Shown piece by piece: positions 23,580 through 35,154 of a DNA stretch of 64,000 nt. The notes below the pieces were generated by a model. That model did not search any database. It was given only the letters and a program-made list of their open reading frames with translations, and had not been told where the DNA came from. Both the position numbers and the translations under genes were made by a program. Numbering within the stretch: the first letter of the stretch is position 1; each line of letters opens with the position of its first letter. The stretch spans positions 46,438,001 through 46,502,000 of the forward strand of contig CM075943.1 of the NCBI GenBank assembly GCA_038030265.1. Direction: 5' to 3'. This stretch comes from Corythucha ciliata (taxonomy: Eukaryota > Arthropoda > Insecta > Hemiptera > Tingidae).

Positions 23580-25210
23580 TCCTAAGCCTTTTCCTTATTT
23601 CAGCCACGAATTACCGCTATTTCCCCTTTTCTATCCGCAAATTAGCGCTTATGACCAGTTTAAGCCGCGAATTTGTCAATTTTAGCATTGAATGAGTGCT
23701 TTTTGTCAACTATACCCGCTAATTAGCGCTTTTCTCAATTTTGGTCGCGTATATCGTTCTTCTAAATTTCAGACGCGGATTAGCGGTTTTGCCCCACCTC
23801 CTCCCACAATTACGAATTTGCGCATTTTCTCAACTTAAGCAGCAAAGTAGCGTTTTTATCCCGCAAGCGAAGCCGCGAATGAGCGCTTTTTCTTAATTGT
23901 AGCGGCGTCTTAGCGTTTCAAACCTGTGAATTAGCGAAATTTATCAATTTCAATCACAAATTGGCGAATGCCGCAATAATTTTAGCTGCAAATTGGTGAT
24001 TTTTTTTCCATTTTTAGCCGCGAATTAGCAATTTTCTCAATTTAGTCTTAAAATTAACCCTTCTATTAATTTCGACCAAACTTATTATTTATTTTCTAAA
24101 TATTACCCGCAAATTAACGATTTTTTCACATTTTACCACCTTATTAGCAATTCTAAATTACTTTTATAGGTAGGTATAGATTATTGCTTCTTATTTTCAG
24201 TTCTAGCCGTGAATCAGCTTATTTTTTAAAATTATAGCCTTACATGAATTTGCCATTTTTCTTAATTTTAGCCACAAGGTTGCCTTCAGAAGGCGCGTAT
24301 TTAAATTACAAATTTCACAACACTTAATCCAAGAATTAGTGATGTTCCTCAATTATAGCAGTGAATTTCAGACGCTGGGGCTCAATTTTTCTAAATTTTA
24401 GCAGCGTAGTAGCGTTTCCAAAACCCGTGCATTACCTACCGAATTTTCTCAATTTTTGCCAAGAATTTGCGTTTTACTAAATTTAAGCTGCAAATTAGCA
24501 ATTTTTTCCATTTCTAGCTACGAATTGGCAATTTTCCCAAATTTGAACAGAAAATAAGCGTTTTTCTTAATAGTAGCTGCGCTAATTGGCGATGTTTTCA
24601 ATTTTAGCCGCGAATTTGTGATTTTATTATTTGTATCCGTGAATTAACTTTTTTCCCCAACTTTATATCCGCAAATTGCAAATTAGCGATTTTTCCCAAT
24701 TTCAGCTGTGAAATAGCATTTAATTCCTATTTTGCGACGATTTAGCATAGATCTATTCCTTTTTTTTATAAGCTAGTGGGCGACTTTTTCTGTTGTGATT
24801 TTGCCCTTTTTGTCCAATTCTAACCTGGAAGCGTATTTGTTTTGTCAATATTGTAGCGTGTTTTCTCAATTTTACCACGTAGCTGGCCCAAATACAACAC
24901 TTAAATTGTGTTGATTTCCACAATTTATTCGTAGAATGGCCTCCATGCACCGTGAATCAGCGATTTTTTCTCAATTTTAGTCAGGAAGTTGCATCGCGAG
25001 ACTACGAATCAGCGGTTTTTAGCAGTTGTAGCCACGAATATTAGCAATTTGTGTTTAATTTGTTGGCGCGTCATCAAGTTACGAATTGCCGATCAGCACT
25101 TTAATGGACTTAAGGATCTAACGAAACCGGACACGGTGTATTTTCTCTTTCTAGCCGCGAATTTTCGTCAAGAGAGCGCGGATTTTCTCAATTTGAGCCA
25201 CTAGACTAGC
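23580..25210. repeat. Largest degenerate CTCAATTTTAGCC/GCGAATTAGCG array
   Basis: About 1.6 kb of diverged units of the same family as 3270-4180. Typical phrases are CGCGAATTAGC, TTTTCTCAATTTT and AGCCGCGAATT. Unit boundaries are blurred, with a period of roughly 30-40 bp. No ORF longer than about 70 codons runs through it. Confidence 0.75.
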
Positions 25211-27080
25211 GCTTTGGGGGCCTCAATAGAATGTTCAGCTCCCTCACTCTTTGCTGATATCTTTTTGAACGTTACATTCCCCAGGACGGATATTCTGAAA
25301 TTCGTATGAAGGAGCCAAATCGCTGTCCAACCGTACGTCCTCTTCACATATCTACATCCATGGATAACTATCACATAACATATCTACATAATGGACGTAC
25401 ACGGACCTTTTCGGGCTGCTTGAAGTCGAGAAAATCTGTTAAACCTAACTTCAACGTGAAACACTCATTTTTTGGAGATTTTATGGGGCTCTTTAGAGCG
25501 TTGGCACTAGTGCCCTTTCTTTCGCATATTTGTACCTTTGGGAGGGGGAGGATTTATCCCCCTCCCCCTTATATCCCCGGACCTACGTCCCTGACAAAGC
25601 TAAGTAAAGCCAGATAATGAATAATATGCCGTAGGTCAAATCAAAAGGAAAAATAAGTCCTCTCCCGCTCTTGTCAGTAAAGCCAGAGTTTTGGTTTTAA
25701 GTACCACCAAAACTGGCATTTTACCGCGCGAAGCCAGAAATCTTTATGGATACTAAATTTGCTCTCTTGATTACAAATTGCGTTTTTTTTTTTGTTTTTT
25801 TTTTTGTGCCCAAAACGGTCCATGAACCTGAAAACATCGCCTCAGAATCTTAGCTTTCTGCCTAAGGAGTAGCATTTCAATCCAGAAACTGAAAATGTTA
25901 CTCCATTATCGACCATTTTAACGCCTATAGCCGCTTCCTGCCCGCGAAATGTGAATATCGTCTCTAGAAATTCAGCGAAACAGCCATACCGATGTAAGCA
26001 TGGTTAGGGCTGATCTGATGAAGCCTTGCCCTGAACATTTCCTCAGCCCTGAAACGCTCTTTTTCGATTGTACAAACCACGTATCACCCGTGAAAATTGC
26101 AATTTCACGGCAATTAAAGCCGCGAAATTCAAATATCATGCAGGAATGCTCCAGATAAAATCATGGAACTGACCACTGGTGAGGATAAAAAAGCTTGGAT
26201 GCTTATGCGATACCCTGAATGGTTTCTCGCTCCCCAGCACTGAAACGCTCCTTTTCGACCGTACAAACCATGTACCACCCCATTTATAGACCGTTGAAAA
26301 TTCAAATTCACGACTTGATGTCGAGAAAAGAAAGCCCACTCCCACTAAAAATTGTTTTGTTATTTCGTGACCAACAACTCAGTTGTTGTTTTTTCGTTGG
26401 CTCGTTTGAAGATGGCGTTAAGCTGAAACCGCGGTCACGAAATAATAAAACAATTTTTAGTGGGAGTGAGCTTTCTTTTCTCGACATCAAATTGTTGGAT
26501 GCTCCCACACTTCCGATCTAATAATTCATAATTCACGACAATTAAAACCCGGAAATTTCAATTTGTAGGGTACTTCCACGTACAAACCACGTTTCATACC
26601 ATTGAGAGACCTTTGTACCCTGACCTATGTCTATGTGAATGCAACCAAAAAACTATATTCCCTCGAAAAATAAAGCATTTTGATTTGTTGCGTAGTCTCC
26701 ACAGAACCATAGCATGTTTTTGGTTTATGAACAGGGCCTTGAAAATTGCAATTTCACGGCAATAACCCTCGGAACTTTAATTTCTTAGTTCTAAACCCCA
26801 CCACATTATCAAATTGAGTGGCTCGTCAGTCCAGGTACCTGCAACTTCAATATACCTTCGAATCTTGCAAATGATCCGCCTCCACAAAAGAGGGCCCAAA
26901 ACTTGCCATTTTGCTTGAACAGAATTTCACTTCATCTCGCTGAAATAGAGACTTGCAATTCGCAATGGCGCAATTGTTCAGCCTGGAAAATTCCCGTTTC
27001 GTGGATATTTCATTCTAAAACGTCGCCAAGACTTTGAGTGCTGTTGTGGCTGGCTAGTCCGCCCGCTGGCTAGGCCCGCA
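25211..27080. other. Intergenic, with one 177 bp foldback and repeat fragments
   Basis: No gene was recognised. The stretch holds diffuse repeats with the phrases TTGCAATTTCACGGCAATTA and CTGAAACGCTC(C/T)TTTTCGA, each present several times, plus the inverted repeat at 26319-26495. Confidence 0.45.
26319..26495. mobile_element. Small foldback element
   Basis: Arms of about 60 bp (left ATGTCGAGAAAAGAAAGCCC, right complement ending CTTTCTTTTCTCGACAT) flank a core with an internal AACAACTCAGTTGTTGTT hairpin. Both arms pair almost perfectly. Confidence 0.8.
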
Positions 27081-27265
27081 ACTTGCAATTTGTATTGATG
27101 GCAATGGTATGCAATGGTATTGATTCAAACAAGTAAATACTCGGTATCGAATGAGTATTGATTCGGTATCGTTTCAAATCAGCACTTTTACTTGTTATTG
27201 AATGGGTATTGATTCAAATAAGTAGATATTCGGTATCGGGTGTATTCATTCGGTATCGTAAAAGT
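27080..27265. repeat. Degenerate tandem repeat (GTATTGATTC / CGGTATCG units)
   Basis: Short units alternate GAATGAGTATTGATTC, GGTATCG and AAATAAGTA over about 180 bp. This is simple-sequence type and non-coding. Confidence 0.7.
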
Positions 27266-27554
27266 ATCGGTTAAAAAAAGAGGGTTATAAGCTCAGTGTA
27301 CACTATGCATTTTTCGTAGCATGTTTCCTGTTAATTTGCAGGTCGAAAGAAAATATATGGTCCCAGGTAGTGACCGGATATTTTTTAAAACCGGTAGGCA
27401 ATCCTATTTCAAAAGTTGCATAGTGTGCATCGAGCTTAAGTAGTAATTGTAATTGTATTTGTATAAGGGAGTAGTGATTGACGACTCAAAAAATCGTTAG
27501 AGATGGTAGTGCTTTTGTTGTGTGGTGGTGGAGGGGTTTTCTTACAAGCGTGTT

Positions 27555-28197
27555 GAATAGCGAAAGATTCTTGTCATAAACTGGGAAAAAATCAGGATAT
27601 TTTAAAAAATGTCAGTTTTTGAAAACTGTTCAAAGCTAGACTACATCAGCCATGCTGCTCCCAGCGCCTGGCAAATTCTTCTAAAACTGTATGAAGTAAC
27701 TTAGTTTAATATTTCATGCTTATTTTACTCCTGTCCTTCGCAATTTTTTGATAAAAATCCATTGTTATACCAAAAAATGAGGCAATTAGGCCCATTTTGA
27801 GTTCCTACAAGAAGATCAAGAGCCATTCCCACAACTTTTTTTTTCAGCTTAATTCACTTTTCCTATGCTAATCTATGAGAAAAGAAAAATAAAAGTGGAA
27901 TAAGCTGGAAAAAAAAAAATTCTTGAAATAGCTTTCGTATCTTCTTTTAGGCACTGAAAATGGGCCTAATTGCCTCATTTTTTGGTATAATAATGGATTT
28001 TTGTCAAAAAACTGCGAAGGACAGGAGTAAAATAAGCATGAAGTATTAAACTAAGTCACTTCATACAGTTAGAGGAATTTGCCAGGCGCTGGGAGCACCA
28101 TGGCTAATGTAGTCTAGCTTTGAACAGTTGTCAAAACTGACATTTTTTAAAATATCCAGATAGTTTCCCAGTTTATGACAAGAATCTTTCGCTATCC
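27555..28197. mobile_element. Long foldback element, arms about 300 bp
   Basis: The left arm starts GAATAGCGAAAGATTCTTGT at 27555 and the right arm ends with the complement at about 28197. Pairing continues through CAGCGCCTGGCAAATTC and AATGAGGCAATTAGGCCCAT to a centre near 27870. Mismatches are few. It carries no ORF of note. Confidence 0.85.
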
Positions 28198-28369
28198 TTG
28201 GACAAATGTCCTTACTCACACAGAAAAAAGTGTGCTCTTTTCATTGGTGTCGTTAGATTTAACCTAGGACGCTTACTTCCCAAGTTACAGCAGTTTCTGT
28301 TGTGAAAACCAGTGATGAGCTGAAAACCGTGAAAAAATCTATTATTTCGACTAGGAATGGAAATGGGAC

Positions 28370-28760
28370 CCTAGGTCATAGGAAATTTTTTGTTGCATTT
28401 TGGATGTATAATCACTCCTATTATTTTGTTTAACCAAGTACCAGTCACCCTGTATAGGGTCCTATAGAATATCCACGCGAAAATAAATAGGCAGTAGCGT
28501 CAGATTCAAATTGAGCTACTGCCTAAGATTTATTCTCGCGTGGATATTCTGTAGGACTATTATGTTTGAGTGCTACGGTCTTGAAAAATAACCCTATCAA
28601 TAAAATCTCGCTTTTTGGCAATATAACATATTTCTTGATTGGCTGTATCTCCGAAAATAACAAACTTAGGACGCTCGGACTGGACTTAAATTGTAGCAAA
28701 TTTAGTTGACTTTAACAATGTATACTGTTGTGCGATGTTTGATGTTTATATTGACTGGCC
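28370..28760 (+). repeat. Dispersed repeat copy 1, interrupted by a hairpin MITE
   Basis: The sequence from about 28370 (TAGGTCATAGG) to 28760 (ATTGACTGGCC) has a second copy at about 56562-56820. This copy contains an extra 110 bp hairpin at about 28450-28562 that the other copy lacks. Confidence 0.8.
28450..28562. mobile_element. Hairpin MITE nested in a dispersed repeat
   Basis: The ends TCCTATAGAATATCCACGCG and CGCGTGGATATTCTGTAGGA pair, and an inner GGCAGTAGC..GCTACTGCC stem follows. Comparison with the uninterrupted copy near 56640, where the flanks are continuous, shows it is an insertion. Confidence 0.8.
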
Positions 28761-28933
28761 TAATGAGTAAACTTATAAGTAAAAATTGGGAGGACCCCTT
28801 TCTCGGAACGGGAAATTATTACCCACCGGGATTTCATATGTTTCGCCGGCGCTGGTCGTGATCAACGAGCACTGCTTTCCCCTCTTTTTCATGGATGAGA
28901 GATCCTCCTCCTCCTGTCCCTTCGACGACTCAC

Positions 28934-29004
28934 GCCTCTTGAATGTCCAACGACTTGGCCAGTACCTTTCGACAGGTTATTCCACCATTCTTGTCCAATC
29001 CCAT
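28934..29004 (-). other. Candidate first coding exon of an unknown minus-strand gene
   Basis: An ATG at 29004 opens 23 codons (MGLDKNGGITCRKV..) ending at a strong GTGAGT donor. It would be head-to-head with ESCO, start codons 124 bp apart. I found no second exon and do not recognise the peptide, so this may be chance. Confidence 0.2.
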
Positions 29005-29127
29005 GACAACGAATTCACTTAAAATGGACGAACAATCCCGCTACGTATACTACCTGCTTGGATATTTTCTTTTGTAATAGCAAAAGTTTCATTCCGTAAA
29101 GTCACAAATTAGTTTTATCGCCAGAAA

Positions 29128-31766
29128 ATGAACGGCACACCAAAAACTCCTGAGCGTGGTGCTGTAAGCTCGGATGTCCGACGCAGTCTTTTCGAGATCA
29201 ACGACGATATAACCAGCCTCAGTCCAACGTCTTCCGAAATTGGCTCACCAGCGAAGAACACGGCGTAATTTTTTTCTCTTTATTGTCGTTTTTTTGTCTT
29301 TTGTTTTAAAGAGTTTTTTTTTCACGTTCGAAGGACTCTGAAAAATTTGGCCTCAAATTTCAACCAAATGTTCTTGGACAAGACGCCGCCCAAATCAGCG
29401 CCGGGCTCTCTTAGAGCTCGACGGTCTCCTCGTTTCAAAGGTTTGCGCGTAAACTTGGTTTTGTTTTTTTGTTGTTTTTTTTTACGCTTAAACAAAATGT
29501 TAATGTTCTGCAGGCGTGACTCCTCTCCCTGAAGACGACCCTGTAACGATCAAGCCGTTACAATTCTACGGAAAAACCTACGATATTAAAGACGGGGCTG
29601 GATTGCTCGCCGCTGTGTACAGCAGTATGCCCAAGTGCGTCGATTGTTTTCTCGCACCTATTTTTTTCGCGTGTGTTTGTAACACCCCCGCCCCCTTCTA
29701 TCTGTTTTTCTAGAGCGCGAACTCGCTTGAGCTTCGACGACATGTCCGCCTCAAAGAAACGTTCGCGAACGGCGTCCCATCGTATCTCAGGGGTCGCTCG
29801 CCCGTTGAAACGGGCAAAAACTGAGCCCGTCTTAAACAGACCGTTGAGCGGTTCGCAGTCGCTTCGTAAAACAAAATTCGCTGTCAATTTCCCCAAAAAG
29901 AAATGTCCACAGTTTAAAAAAGAGAAAACACCTAAACCTACTCCGACCGTCCACGCCAAACGAAAAGGTATGCTCGATTTGTTCCGTTATTGGATTTACG
30001 TTGCCTCCTCAACCCCCCCCCCCTCATTATTGTTTTGTGACAGCTCGCGACGACCCCGACAGTGACGTCCCATTGAAACGTACCATTATGGGAAACAAAA
30101 CACGTTACAATTGGGAGATGTTCAGCACTGAAAATACCGCCAAATTCTTTAAATCTTTAAACAGGTAAATGTGTCCGAAGAACAATTCAATGCGGTCGAA
30201 AGTCTATTGATCGTTTACCTTCCCCCCCCCTCCTCTGTCACCATCAATAGCTCCATCACGATGACGCCACCATCGTCGTCTAAAAAAAGGCCTTTGTTGA
30301 ATTCTAAGCGAGGTCACATCAATTCGCCGGTTGAATCGCCCGTCAGAGCCAGTTCTCAGGGCGTCAATACAGTACAGTCGCCCGGCACCACGGAAATAAG
30401 TAAGGACTAAGCATTTGCTGGGGTTTAAAGACCGTAATGACACATTTGCGCCTATTTTTTTAGACCTTGAACGCGACAAAATTGTGAATGAAATTCAAGA
30501 AATTCTTGATGATGATGGAAACACTGAAAACGTTGAAGTGGCTAATTTAATTGAAACTTTAAGTGCTGACGAAGGTAAAAAATATTTTAATCTGGACGTG
30601 ATTTTGGTCAATGAGTGGATTTCTGTTGCTCAGAAAAAGAAAATGAATCGACGACCGCATCTCCCTCGTTCGCAACACCGGAAAAAAACAAATACTTCTC
30701 GGTTTTTAACACAACGCCGGAGTCATCACATTCGTCGAAAACGTACAGCCCTCGAGGATCGTCAAAGTATAATACGTTGCCCCGTTCGCTATTTCGAGTT
30801 TGTTGATTTTCAAAATAAACGTTTTCCGTTTCAGAAAAACGTCTCGCAGGCGAACAACCCTTGGAATCGGTTCCAATCAACTTTTACTCGACGCAGGTCA
30901 GTCTAAATTGAGAGAGGTCGAGTGTGAAACGTGCGGACTTGTTTACTTGAACGGTGTACCTGAAGATGAAAAAAATCACGATAAGCATCACGCTGAAGTC
31001 ACGCAAATGTTTTTCAATGTAAAACCCTTGGATGTTTTGTCTGTTTGCGGAGAGTTTATTCTCTACACCCTAACACCCCCACCCTCTTATTCAATGTTTC
31101 AGGGATTTAAGAACGAGCGAATCGTTAGAGTGATAAATGAGGATCGTATTTCACTGGTCAAAGAGACTGACCCCATAGCGTGGAAACGTAGAGTGACCGC
31201 TTATATTTCATTGGTCGATAGCGAGCTGGGATTCCCCACTGATGGTTTCCCTCGACAGGTAAAAACACCACGTCTTTGACCCTTTTCTTTTTATTAATTT
31301 TAACCGTTTTAAATAGGTTTACATGTACGTGAAAAACAAGCGAATCGTTGGTCTTCTACTCGCCAACCACATTCCATGTGCTTTCCGTCTGTACGACGAC
31401 ACAGCCGTCGAAGGTGGCGACGAGACCACAGCGAACGCCATTCTGTGCTCTTCCGAAAGCTACCCCTGCAAGTGCGGCATATCGCGTATTTGGGTGGCAC
31501 AGAGCGAGAGACGATGCGGCGTCGCTTCAGCCTTGTTGGATTCTCTAAGGTATTGCAACTGGGAAAACCGTCCCCTCCTTCCCTCCCTTCAATCCCACCG
31601 AGGGACGAATTTCAAAATGTTCGTCGTTTTTATTTTTATCAGGCGAAATTTCATTACTCACAACATCCTCCGCTTGGATGAAATCGCCTTTTCGACTCCC
31701 ACCGCCGAGGGGAAAGCGTTCGCTCGAAACTACTGCGGGCGAAGTGATATCCTCGTCTACACTTAA
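29128..31766 (+). CDS. eco: Cohesin N-acetyltransferase ESCO / eco
   Basis: The product should acetylate SMC3 in the nucleus during S phase to establish sister-chromatid cohesion. There are twelve coding exons: 29128-29264, 29334-29440, 29514-29634, 29714-29967, 30044-30164, 30251-30399, 30464-30574, 30634-30766, 30835-31018, 31103-31258, 31317-31549 and 31643-31766. Phases are continuous and give 609 aa. Residues 1-380 are low-complexity, basic and Ser/Pro-rich, as in the family's variable N-terminus. A C2H2 zinc finger lies at about 400-425 (QLLLDAGQ, CETCGLVYL, HDKHH). The acetyltransferase domain is about 440-609 with ISRIWV, the acetyl-CoA loop RRCGVASALLDSLR and the C-terminal AFSTPTAEGKAFARNY..VYT that typifies Eco1/ESCO. 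The start is the first ATG after an in-frame gap, 124 bp from the candidate minus-strand exon. Several introns carry C-runs. Confidence 0.95.
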
Positions 31767-31925
31767 ATTAAGTGCGTTACGTTGACGTTTTATACTTATT
31801 TTAATCGCATGTTTTGCACTACCTCGATCTACATTATGTGTGTTTTTTTTCCTTATTTATTGTTCGAGCGACTTGGTTTTTTTAATTGTCATTATGTTGA
31901 CGTGTTGTTTGAAATTCTTTGCAGC

Positions 31926-31931
31926 ATTAAA
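31926..31931 (+). terminator. Possible ESCO polyadenylation signal (ATTAAA)
   Basis: A variant hexamer ATTAAA lies 160 bp after the ESCO stop codon and is followed by a T-rich stretch. No AATAAA was seen closer. Confidence 0.4.
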
Positions 31932-32329
31932 ATGTCTTCAAATTAACTTTTTAGATGTCTGAAAGTCCCACTCTTGAATGACGACGACTGGAGGACAATA
32001 TTAGCTCACTTAGTTAACTGACACTATCCAACAACTCACCTCAACGCAGTCGTTCAGGACTGTAAGGTCTCTCTGACAGAACGTTTTCACCCATAGACAA
32101 ACTATCAGCCTTCAGAGAGAAGATCAATACGTAGCAAATTAATTTAGAGATGTTTTCATAGTTTTCTGCAGCGAATTATTTCCAAGGGCGCGGATTTTGG
32201 GTAAAATATTCAGGGGGCTGAGCTCAAGTCCCCCCCCCCCCCCCAATCAAATCAAATTCCAAGTTGTGTTGATTATTGCTCCGATCCTCGCAGAACGAAT
32301 TTCAAAGGTTTTCTCACTCAAGAAGAATT

Positions 32330-32770
32330 TGTAGTTTTGTTATTTACGAGCGCTTTTTGTCAACTTCAGCCGCGAATTTACGCTGTTTCTCCGTTTTAGC
32401 TGTGAATTACCGGGTTTTCTCAAATTTATCTGCGAATTATCATATTTTCTAAATGTCAGCTATGAATTTGCGCTTTTCCTCAATTTTAGCCGCGCAGTAG
32501 CGTCATTCCTCAATTTTCTTAGTGATTTTTTTCTCGTTTGTCGCATGCGAAGTAACGCTTTTCTCAATTTTAGTCACGAAGTTGTCTTGAGTTACCAAGA
32601 ATTGGCGTTTTTTTTTTGTTTTCAATATTGGCAGTGCCTGCTGAGCGATTCGTTGAGCCATGAATTAGTGATTTTTTCGCTTTTTACTGCGAATTAGCGC
32701 TTTTCCACTAGCGCTATTTTTAAACTTTTTGCCACGTGCAACGTTTTTGCCACTTTTCGCCTCAAGATTA
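32330..32770. repeat. Degenerate CTCAATTTTAGCC/GCGAATT array, copy 3
   Basis: The same family as 23580-25210, here about 440 bp. A fourth block, at 33500-34040, lies on the other side of a repeat and SINE cluster. Confidence 0.7.
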
Positions 32771-32807
32771 GAACATTTGCGTACCTGCTCAATGTCGGCC
32801 GCAGGAG

Positions 32808-32930
32808 GGACGCAGAGAGAGGGATAAACATAGCCACACCCCACCCGGGGCCAGTGTTTCTCGAAACTCTAGGCGTTTCTCCTGATCGTTAAACCACGCC
32901 GAATTTTATCTTATCTAGACGTGGATGTGG
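32808..32930 (-). repeat. SINE tail-type repeat, copy 1
   Basis: The block from ACGCAGAGAGAGGG to TTTTATCTTATCTAG is repeated at about 33347-33460, where it joins a tRNA-like head. This copy lacks the head, so it is a truncated member. Confidence 0.7.
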
Positions 32931-32934
32931 GGGA

Positions 32935-33262
32935 ATTTTTAGAAATTTTGAGTGGGGATTTGTTGACGTAAAAGGTTATTCAATGAAATGAATGATGTAA
33001 GACATTTTCAGAGGGACAATTTTTCTTGTTATTTGTAAACAAAAGATGTTTGAGTTCCCTCATCAGATGCTTCAAAAGTGACAATTGACGTAATTTCCCC
33101 TCGCACCATCTATCCCCTCTTGAAGAACTTTAAATTTATTTTAAAATCACCAAATGCACCAATCGGGCTGCAACTACCGTTGATATCCTTCTGTCCATGT
33201 GCCAATTCACCGGTATACTTTTCTCCCAAATCGGGCATTCATGCAAGTTCCCCATTCGAGCT
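32935..33262 (+). repeat. Dispersed repeat (second copy at about 59868-60205)
   Basis: About 330 bp can be aligned by eye with 59868-60205: CAATTTTTCTTGTTATTTG, TTGACGTAATTTCCCC, CGGGCTGCAACTACC and CCAATTCACCGGTATAC are all shared in order. It stops where the tRNA-like SINE begins in this copy. Confidence 0.8.
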
Positions 33263-33265
33263 TCC

Positions 33266-33462
33266 AGAAAAAATGGGCTCCCTGACGGGATTTGAACCCG
33301 TAACCTCTCCAATGCGCTGCCAATGGCGCCACGGTGACGCCCTTGGTAGATGCAGAGAGAGGGTTAAACATAGCCAAACCCCACCCGGGGCCATTGTTCT
33401 CGAAACTCTAGGCATTTCTCCTGATCGGTCAACCACGCCGAATTTTATCTTATCTAGGTGTT
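33266..33462 (-). mobile_element. tRNA-derived SINE, tRNA-Trp-like head
   Basis: Read on the minus strand, the head contains an A-box-like GGCGCCATTGGCAGCGC and a B box GGGTTCAAATCCC ending in CAGGGAGCCC. The D-arm and T-arm resemble eukaryotic tRNA-Trp, but the anticodon arm is missing, so it is not a functional tRNA gene. The plus-strand sequence past the head (33347-33460) matches 32808-32930. Internal A and B boxes would serve as a Pol III promoter. Confidence 0.7.
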
Positions 33463-33499
33463 TTAAGATAGATAATACGAGGGATTCTGTCGCCGGTAT

Positions 33500-34040
33500 T
33501 TTGATTAAAGAAGCCGCGAATTGATGTGTTTCTCAATTTTACCCGAGAAATAGCAATTTAATTCAATTTGTTCCATGAATTAGCGCTTTTTCTCAATTTT
33601 AGCCACAATGTCACCTTCAGGATCAGCGAATTTAGGTGTTTCCATAATTTTAGCCGTAAATAAACGGTTTTCTCATTAGCCGTGTATTAGTGGTTTTTTC
33701 AATTTTATTCATCAACACTTTTTCCGCGGATTAGAGCTTTTTCTCAATTTACACGCTGATTAGCGATTTTTCTCAATTATAGATATGAAATGTAGAGTCT
33801 TTCTCTATTTTAGCCGCGTAGACTAGGACTTTCCGCCAATGAGAGGGGAATTAGTGATTTGTCTCGATTTTACCCGTAAATTAGCTACCTATTTTTTTCT
33901 TCAATTTTTGCCATGAATTAGCACCTTTTCTCCATTTTAGCTGTGAACTGGCGTTTTTCTCCATTTTAGCTGTGAGTTAGTGATTTTTTTCAATTTTAGC
34001 CTTTCATAATTGTTTTTCTAAATTTTAGCCTCGAATTGGC
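33500..34040. repeat. Degenerate CTCAATTTTAGCC/GCGAATT array, copy 4
   Basis: About 540 bp of diverged units, the same family as 3270-4180, 23580-25210 and 32330-32770. Confidence 0.7.
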
Positions 34041-34242
34041 GTTTTTCTCCATATCACCTCGCGCTGTAGCTGCCGGATGACAATGCATTATAGTGTGATG
34101 GCCTTCCTCACCTGGAGAATTATCATATTTTCTAAATGTGAGATACGAATTTTGGGTCTTTTAAAGATGAGTTCGGCTGCGCTTCATTGAAACCGTTTTG
34201 CCAGTTGCATTGAGCCGTTTTGCGACGGAGGTGCCGCAGAGT

Positions 34243-34490
34243 AAAGCCCAGTTCACACCTATCATGCACGCTTCCGATCCGACACCGATCATGCATTTTT
34301 TGATAGGTGTGGGGACCGTAATAGGCGTTAATACCGAATAATTGACGGCTATTACGCTTCTCAGCCCTCTCAGATTGCCTTTCCAACCCAAATACAGTCT
34401 AACCGTCACGAGGGTTTCCACAGTCTCCGATCCGACATGCATGATCGGTGTCGGATCGGAAGCGTGCATGATAGGTGTGAACCTGGCTTA
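34243..34490. mobile_element. MITE with about 60 bp TIRs (CAGTTCACACCTATCATGC)
   Basis: The left arm has CAGTTCACACCTATCATGCA and CTTCCGATCCGACACCGATC; the right arm is their complement, ending GAACCTGGCTTA. The interior (about 120 bp) has no ORF of note. The flanks are TAA-rich. Confidence 0.85.
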
Positions 34491-34529
34491 AGACTACAAC
34501 GCAAAAGGGTGCCTGGCTTGGAAAAGGTT

Positions 34530-34790
34530 GCGGACCACTGGTGTAGTGGTGGCTTCGTAACCTGGATGGCCTGGGTTCGAATCTAGCTATTGCCCATTTC
34601 TCGCTATAAGCCAGCGGCTCGTGTAGGCGTTCCCAAACCGCGTGTGCGACCAACAAACCACGCACCGACCGAAACGGCTGCGCCGCAGTAAGAGTGTGAA
34701 GTGCACAGCTGGATACGTAGTATAAGGCCAAAGAAGACTTTGGCGCCTGCCGGGTTCTCAAAGCCCGTCGCCCACTAATTATTATGTTAC
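34530..34790 (+). mobile_element. tRNA-derived SINE, plus strand
   Basis: An A box TGGTGTAGTGG at 34539-34549 and a B box GGGTTCGAATC at 34573-34583 are spaced as in tRNA-like Pol III promoters. A tRNA-unrelated body of about 180 bp and an AT-rich tail follow. The body includes GCCGGGTTCTCAAAGCCCG. Confidence 0.75.
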
Positions 34791-35049
34791 AGTTGTACCT
34801 ACTTATTTATTTATAATTAAATATCGATCACTAATTAAATATATTAGTTTTAACGTAATTGCGGACTGCGGAGTGTAGAGATTTTTCACCCTGGATTTCA
34901 CTGCACGCATTACATGCGGGTTGCAGTGGCGTAGTCAGCAGTCAGCACTCATATTTTCAGTGTGGAACTGCGCCCCAAAACGAAGTCTCATATTCCCACG
35001 GGTTGCTTCTATAACTTTTCATATAATCGTCAATGCATCTAAACTCAAA

Positions 35050-35053
35050 AAAA

Positions 35054-35084
<31 letters not shown>

Positions 35085-35085
35085 G
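35050..35085 (+). repeat. (GAAA)n microsatellite followed by a G-run
   Basis: About seven AAAG/GAAA units and then a run of nine G. Confidence 0.9.
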
Positions 35086-35154
35086 GGGGGGGGAAAACCA
35101 ACAACACAACAAATTTCTACCCTAGTTCCCTTATTCTCCCCTTGTAACACTCAC

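Noticed and set aside
23580..25210. CRISPR array
   Set aside because: Units are strongly diverged, spacing is irregular, there are no cas genes, and the window is clearly eukaryotic.
33266..33340. tRNA gene
   Set aside because: A and B boxes are present but the anticodon arm is missing, so it is better called a SINE head.
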